Shown in pieces: positions 22,317 to 24,901 of a stretch of 24,901 nt of DNA (its first letter is position 1; every line of letters begins with the position of its first letter). This DNA is from Deltaproteobacteria bacterium UBA4427 (GTDB lineage Bacteria; Myxococcota_A; UBA9160; UBA4427): NCBI GenBank assembly GCA_002390675.1, contig DGPZ01000141.1, positions 1 through 24,901 on the forward strand, written 5' to 3'. The notes beneath the pieces were generated by a model that saw only the letters and a list, made by a program, of their open reading frames with translations, searched no databases and was not told where the DNA came from. Position numbers and translations under genes: made by a program.

Positions 22317-22412
22317 GGGGATAGGAAAAACAAGCCCCGGTTTCAGCACCGCCGCCGCGATTAGGCATGCTGACCAATAGGCTCCGATGGAGGTCCCCGG
22401 CTACTGCCGGGG
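22317..22412. repeat. Structured dispersed repeat, copy 4
   Basis: Starts GGGGATAGGAAAAACAAGC. Hairpins: CGGT-TTCAGC-ACCG (22338-22351), CTCC-GAT-GGAG (22382-22392), and CCCCGGC-TACT-GCCGGGG (22395-22412), which replaces the CCTTGCCCCTTCC end of copies 2 and 3. On the minus strand the first hairpin is followed by GGGGCTTGTTTTTCC, resembling an intrinsic terminator. The minus-strand frame reads MPNRGGGAETGACF, like the other copies. It adjoins the SnoaL fragment. Confidence 0.8.
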
Positions 22413-22573
22413 TAGCAGGGGTGCCGCACGACCTAGTTAGGTTCTATGAACACAGGATGTCGAAAAAATTATGCACCAAGCGATCTAAGCCTGGATAATT
22501 CAGAGAACCCCTGAAATCCGTTTCGGGATTGAACCCCTCGGCGTAAAGCTTGGGTGGAGTGCAGCTGCTGCTC
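22413..22573 (-). other. A/T-richer spacer with a possible gene remnant
   Basis: 161 bp without an intact gene. On the minus strand a frame ending at a TAG at 22444 reads SCTPPKLYAEGFNPETDFRG, then SLNYPGLDRLVHNFFDILCS. The composition is protein-like, but it has no start of its own upstream except through the GC-rich hairpin region. I recognise no family and consider it a possible C-terminal relic. Confidence 0.25.
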
Positions 22574-22607
22574 CCGGGCGTCGCCCGGACTCGTCGCCTG
22601 CGGCGAC
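22574..22607 (-). terminator. Two tandem GC hairpins behind the antiporter gene
   Basis: CCGGGCG-T-CGCCCGG (22574-22588) and GTCGCC-TGC-GGCGAC (22593-22607) are both perfect stems, 28 bp past the antiporter stop (22635) in the minus-strand direction. There is no T-run, so they would stop or stabilise the transcript only in a Rho-assisted or processing role. Confidence 0.45.
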
Positions 22608-22634
22608 TCCCTCCTCTGATGCGAAGACCCGCGA

Positions 22635-23999
22635 CTAGACCCACGCCAGCAGGATGTACCCGCTGATCGCCGCGCCCGCCGCGATCAGCGCGTACGGGAA
22701 CTGCGTGAGGGCGTGGTCGAACGGCGTGCAGCCCGTCGCTCGGGCGGTCAGAACCGTGGCATCGGAATAAAAGCAGGCGTGGCTCCCGAAGGTGCTCGCG
22801 GAGATCGTGGCGCCGATCACGATGGCCGGATCCGCGCCAAGGTTCTGCGACAGCGTAGCGACGATCGGCATCACGATTGCAAAAATGCCCCAGTTCGAGC
22901 CCGTGATGAACGAGAGAATCGCCATGCTGACGAAGATCGCGACAGGAAGGAGCTCAGGGGTGACGACCGGCTCGATGATGCCGACTACGTAAGCCGGCAG
23001 GCCGAGCGCATCGTTCACTTCCTTGAACGTGAAAGACGCGACGACGACCGCCAGAGGCTCGATCATACTTATGAAACCACGCAGAACCGTTTCGAAGGCC
23101 TCATCGAACTCGAGAATTCGAAGACCGAGAAGCGCGACGATCAACCCTCCCAACGCGAAGTAGATTCCGCTCAGAAAGTCGCGGTCGAACCAGAACGTGC
23201 CGCCAACCAGCGCGAGCATCGGAAGGACGAAGAGCGACAATCGCGGTACGACCCCTGGCTTCGGTCCAGACTCGGCATCGACCGAGAGCGGTGGCGATGC
23301 AGTTGGCGATGGCGATTCCTCGTTCGTGTGCGCCCCACGCTTATCCGCCGATCTCATCGGCCCGAATGTCGGCACCACCCCTGTCGCGACCGCGGGAACG
23401 AGCAGCACGGCGAACCAGGCATAGAGCATGTAGGGGATCGACTCGAGATAGAGCGCGAAGCCCTCAGTCGCCGACGCCATCCCGCTCGACACGATCAGTC
23501 CTGTGTAGAACGCGCTCCACGTGGAGAAGGGGACGATCACGCTGACCGGAGCAGCAGTCGAATCCACGACGTACGCGAGCTTCTCGGAGGAGACTCCGTG
23601 CTCCTCGGCGAGTTCGCGCATGGCGGTGCCCGCCGCGAGCGAGTTCATGTAGTCATCGACAAAGAGAAGGAGGCCGAATACCCAGGTCCCCATCAAAACG
23701 CCGCACGCGGAGTTCACCCGCGCCCGCAGGAAGCCAGAGAAGGCCATGAACCCGCCGGCGCGAAGGATTAAGGCGATGAGACTTCCCATGAAGCCGCATA
23801 CGAGGATGATCCAGGCAACGTCCTCGCTGGTCATCACTCGAAGCGTGGTCGCCGCGAACTCCGGCAGCAACGCCATCCCGTGGAGCATAAAAAGCCCGAC
23901 GAGGGCGCCACTGATCAGGGATTCGATGGGTCGACGTGTCCAGATCGCGAGAACTAGGACGAGCAGCGCGGGGAGCACTGAAACAAAGGAGGGCTCCAC
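22635..23999 (-). CDS. NhaC-family Na+/H+ antiporter-like membrane transporter
   Basis: A 454-residue inner-membrane protein from GTG 23999, 3 bp after the AsnC-type gene's stop. About ten to eleven hydrophobic segments are visible, beginning VSVLPALLVLVLAIWTRRPI. Diagnostic NhaC blocks are LLLFVDDYMNSLAAGTAMRE, KLAYVVDSTAAPVSVIVPFS followed by TWSAF, and near the end the repeat-2 counterpart SFITGSNWGIFAIVMPI with SHACFYSDATVLTA. A hydrophilic loop (PMRSADKRGAHTNEESPSPT) divides the halves near 220-250. NhaC relatives exchange Na+ for H+, and some move organic acids or amino acids. Placed with an Lrp/AsnC regulator and an aminotransferase, an amino-acid or amine-derived substrate is plausible (inference). 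Confidence 0.85.
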   Translation of the reverse strand: MEPSFVSVLPALLVLVLAIWTRRPIESLISGALVGLFMLHGMALLPEFAATTLRVMTSEDVAWIILVCGFMGSLIALILRAGGFMAFSGFLRARVNSACGVLMGTWVFGLLLFVDDYMNSLAAGTAMRELAEEHGVSSEKLAYVVDSTAAPVSVIVPFSTWSAFYTGLIVSSGMASATEGFALYLESIPYMLYAWFAVLLVPAVATGVVPTFGPMRSADKRGAHTNEESPSPTASPPLSVDAESGPKPGVVPRLSLFVLPMLALVGGTFWFDRDFLSGIYFALGGLIVALLGLRILEFDEAFETVLRGFISMIEPLAVVVASFTFKEVNDALGLPAYVVGIIEPVVTPELLPVAIFVSMAILSFITGSNWGIFAIVMPIVATLSQNLGADPAIVIGATISASTFGSHACFYSDATVLTARATGCTPFDHALTQFPYALIAAGAAISGYILLAWV

Positions 24000-24002
24000 C
24001 CG

Positions 24003-24503
24003 TCAGCGGTCCTGGTCGCGATGGGGCACACCCCAATCGTGGGTCTCTTTAACGCGTTCGAGGAGGATGATCGTCTCCACTTGGTCGATGCCGGGAATCT
24101 CACGAAGTCGACCATTCACGAAGGCATGAAGTTCCTCGGAAGTCTCGAAGAGGACTTCGGCCATGATCTCGAAGCGCCCAGCCGTGTAGCGGAGGTAGAC
24201 AACCTCGGGCAGCGATTGAAGTGCAGAGACGACGTGCCGCGGATCCCCAGTCACGTTGAGACCGAGATCCGCGTGGACGCGATACCCGAGCTGAAGCGGA
24301 TCGGTGACCGCGACGACTTCCATCACGCCGGCCTCCATCAGCTTGTTCACGCGCTGACGGACTGCCGGCTGGGAGAGCTCAACCTTGTCGGCCAAGCGCG
24401 CGTAGGACATCCTGCCGTCGGCCTGCAGGGCGAGAATGATCGACCGATCGACTTCATCGAGGACGGTCGTCTCCTGGGCGATCGAGTTTCGCTCGCGCCT
24501 CAT
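24003..24503 (-). CDS. Lrp/AsnC-family transcriptional regulator
   Basis: A 166-residue protein from ATG 24503; no strong ribosome binding site is seen, and starts a few codons on are possible. Residues 14-62 form the AsnC helix-turn-helix (VLDEVDRSIILALQADGRMS, YARLADKVELSQPAVRQRVN, KLMEAGVMEV). The C-terminal RAM ligand domain follows (YRVHADLGLNV, VSALQSLPEVVYLRYTAGRF, VNGRLREIPGIDQVETIILL). Family members bind an amino acid or related compound and form octameric rings on DNA. It lies between an aminotransferase and a transporter on the same strand (51 bp after one, 3 bp before the other) and most likely controls them. Confidence 0.9.
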   Translation of the reverse strand: MRRERNSIAQETTVLDEVDRSIILALQADGRMSYARLADKVELSQPAVRQRVNKLMEAGVMEVVAVTDPLQLGYRVHADLGLNVTGDPRHVVSALQSLPEVVYLRYTAGRFEIMAEVLFETSEELHAFVNGRLREIPGIDQVETIILLERVKETHDWGVPHRDQDR

Positions 24504-24554
24504 TCGGAACGACCGCCACCCATGACGCGAACATTCGGGTTCGGCGCGCTCATG

Positions 24555-24901
24555 CTATTTACGAAGTTCGGCATAGGCCTCGTCGATCGACTTCGTAAGT
24601 CGCGTAACCATTCGATCCAGATCCTCGAGTTCCGTGACGAGCGGCGGCGCGAGAACCATCGTGTCGCCGATCGCTCGTGAGACGACCCCGTTGCGAAGGC
24701 ACGCATCCCGCGTGAGGGTTCCCGCCGTACTCTGATCGTCGAAGCGTTCGCGCGTACTTTTGTCCTTAACGAGTTCGACGCCGGCGAGCATTCCGACGCC
24801 CCGCACTTCGCCGACCATCGGATGATCGGCGAGCTTCCTGATTCGCTCCTGGAGGAAGGGCGCGATCTCCGCGCGGCAGCGGTCGACGATTCCGTTCTCC
24901 A
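24555..24901 (-). CDS. Class III aminotransferase, C-terminal part
   Basis: The minus-strand frame is open from the window edge (24901) to the stop at 24555, giving 115 residues of the C-terminus. It reads ENGIVDRCRAEIAPFLQERI, then HPMVGEVRGVGMLAGVELVK, the class III aminotransferase small-domain signature (vgevRG.Glm.giElv.d). Next come CLRNGVVSRAIGDTMVLAPP and LVTELEDLDRMVTRLTKSID, also standard (l.....PPL.it.eeid..v..l..al). The PLP-lysine lies outside the window. Relatives use omega-amino acids, taurine or diamines with pyruvate. It is first of the visible minus-strand operon with the AsnC-type regulator and NhaC-like transporter. Confidence 0.85.
   Translation of the reverse strand, partial: ENGIVDRCRAEIAPFLQERIRKLADHPMVGEVRGVGMLAGVELVKDKSTRERFDDQSTAGTLTRDACLRNGVVSRAIGDTMVLAPPLVTELEDLDRMVTRLTKSIDEAYAELRK

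Noticed and set aside
22395..22412. CCCCGGC-TACT-GCCGGGG as a stand-alone terminator for tetR
   Set aside because: No T-run follows on the plus strand, and it lies at the 3' end of repeat copy 4, 250 bp past tetR.
22713..23771. 352-codon plus-strand frame antisense to the NhaC-type gene
   Set aside because: Composition is almost only Arg, Asp, Glu, Gly and His; the opposite strand encodes a clear membrane transporter.
1..24901. CRISPR array, tRNA or rRNA genes, known defence systems
   Set aside because: No regularly spaced direct repeats, no cloverleaf or rRNA-like segments, and no nuclease, helicase or methylase genes were seen.

Overview
The window looks like a catabolic and accessory stretch from a high-GC, Gram-negative, metabolically versatile bacterium. 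It carries several SnoaL/NTF2-fold proteins, an EthD-like protein, an APH-type kinase, two short-chain dehydrogenases, a PQQ quinohaemoprotein, and a DUF1592/DUF1552 pair of the kind common in Myxococcota, Planctomycetota and related 'deltaproteobacterial' lineages. TAT signals, lipoboxes and c-type haem motifs indicate a periplasm. The lineage is inference from gene content; no rRNA, tRNA or housekeeping marker is present.

Layout. (a) 1-3.8 kb: two SnoaL-like genes on the minus strand, divergent from a tightly packed plus-strand set (EthD-like, APH-type kinase fused to a DUF6285-like tail, lipocalin-like DUF7064/7065-type protein). (b) 3.8-4.4 kb: a junction of broken genes (frameshifted 5'-truncated cupin, repeat copy 1, short cytochrome P450 scrap). 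(c) 4.4-10.8 kb: GC-rich block with PQQ/cytochrome c dehydrogenase, two SDRs, N-acyl-D-amino-acid deacylase-type amidohydrolase and a cyclase/kynurenine-formamidase-type hydrolase. (d) 10.8-14.2 kb: gene-poor decayed DNA with repeat copy 2, a SnoaL-like gene, a small secreted protein and a TAT-exported DUF1214 protein. (e) 14.25-19.2 kb: repeat copy 3, then an operon of a membrane-anchored DUF1592 haem protein, a DUF1552 protein and a lipoprotein. (f) 19.2-21.4 kb: visibly A/T-richer island with a pseudogene, a possible IS21-like end, and two convergent paralogous HTH regulators whose stop codons overlap. (g) 21.5-22.6 kb: TetR regulator, SnoaL gene fragment, repeat copy 4, hairpins. (h) 22.6-24.9 kb: minus-strand class III aminotransferase (partial), Lrp/AsnC regulator and NhaC-type antiporter.

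The most interesting signal is a previously unnamed (to me) structured repeat of about 90-96 bp, present four times in the same orientation (4139-4230, 10970-11060, 14250-14339, 22317-22412). It has compensating stem changes, and on the minus strand copies 3 and 4 end like intrinsic terminators. Two copies sit exactly where minus-strand genes lose their 5' ends (cupin at copy 1, SnoaL at copy 4), and copy 1 also has a P450 fragment on its other side. This suggests either a regulatory leader left behind after gene decay or a recombination/insertion hotspot.

All coordinates and motifs were read by eye. Family names rest on motif recognition, not on searches.
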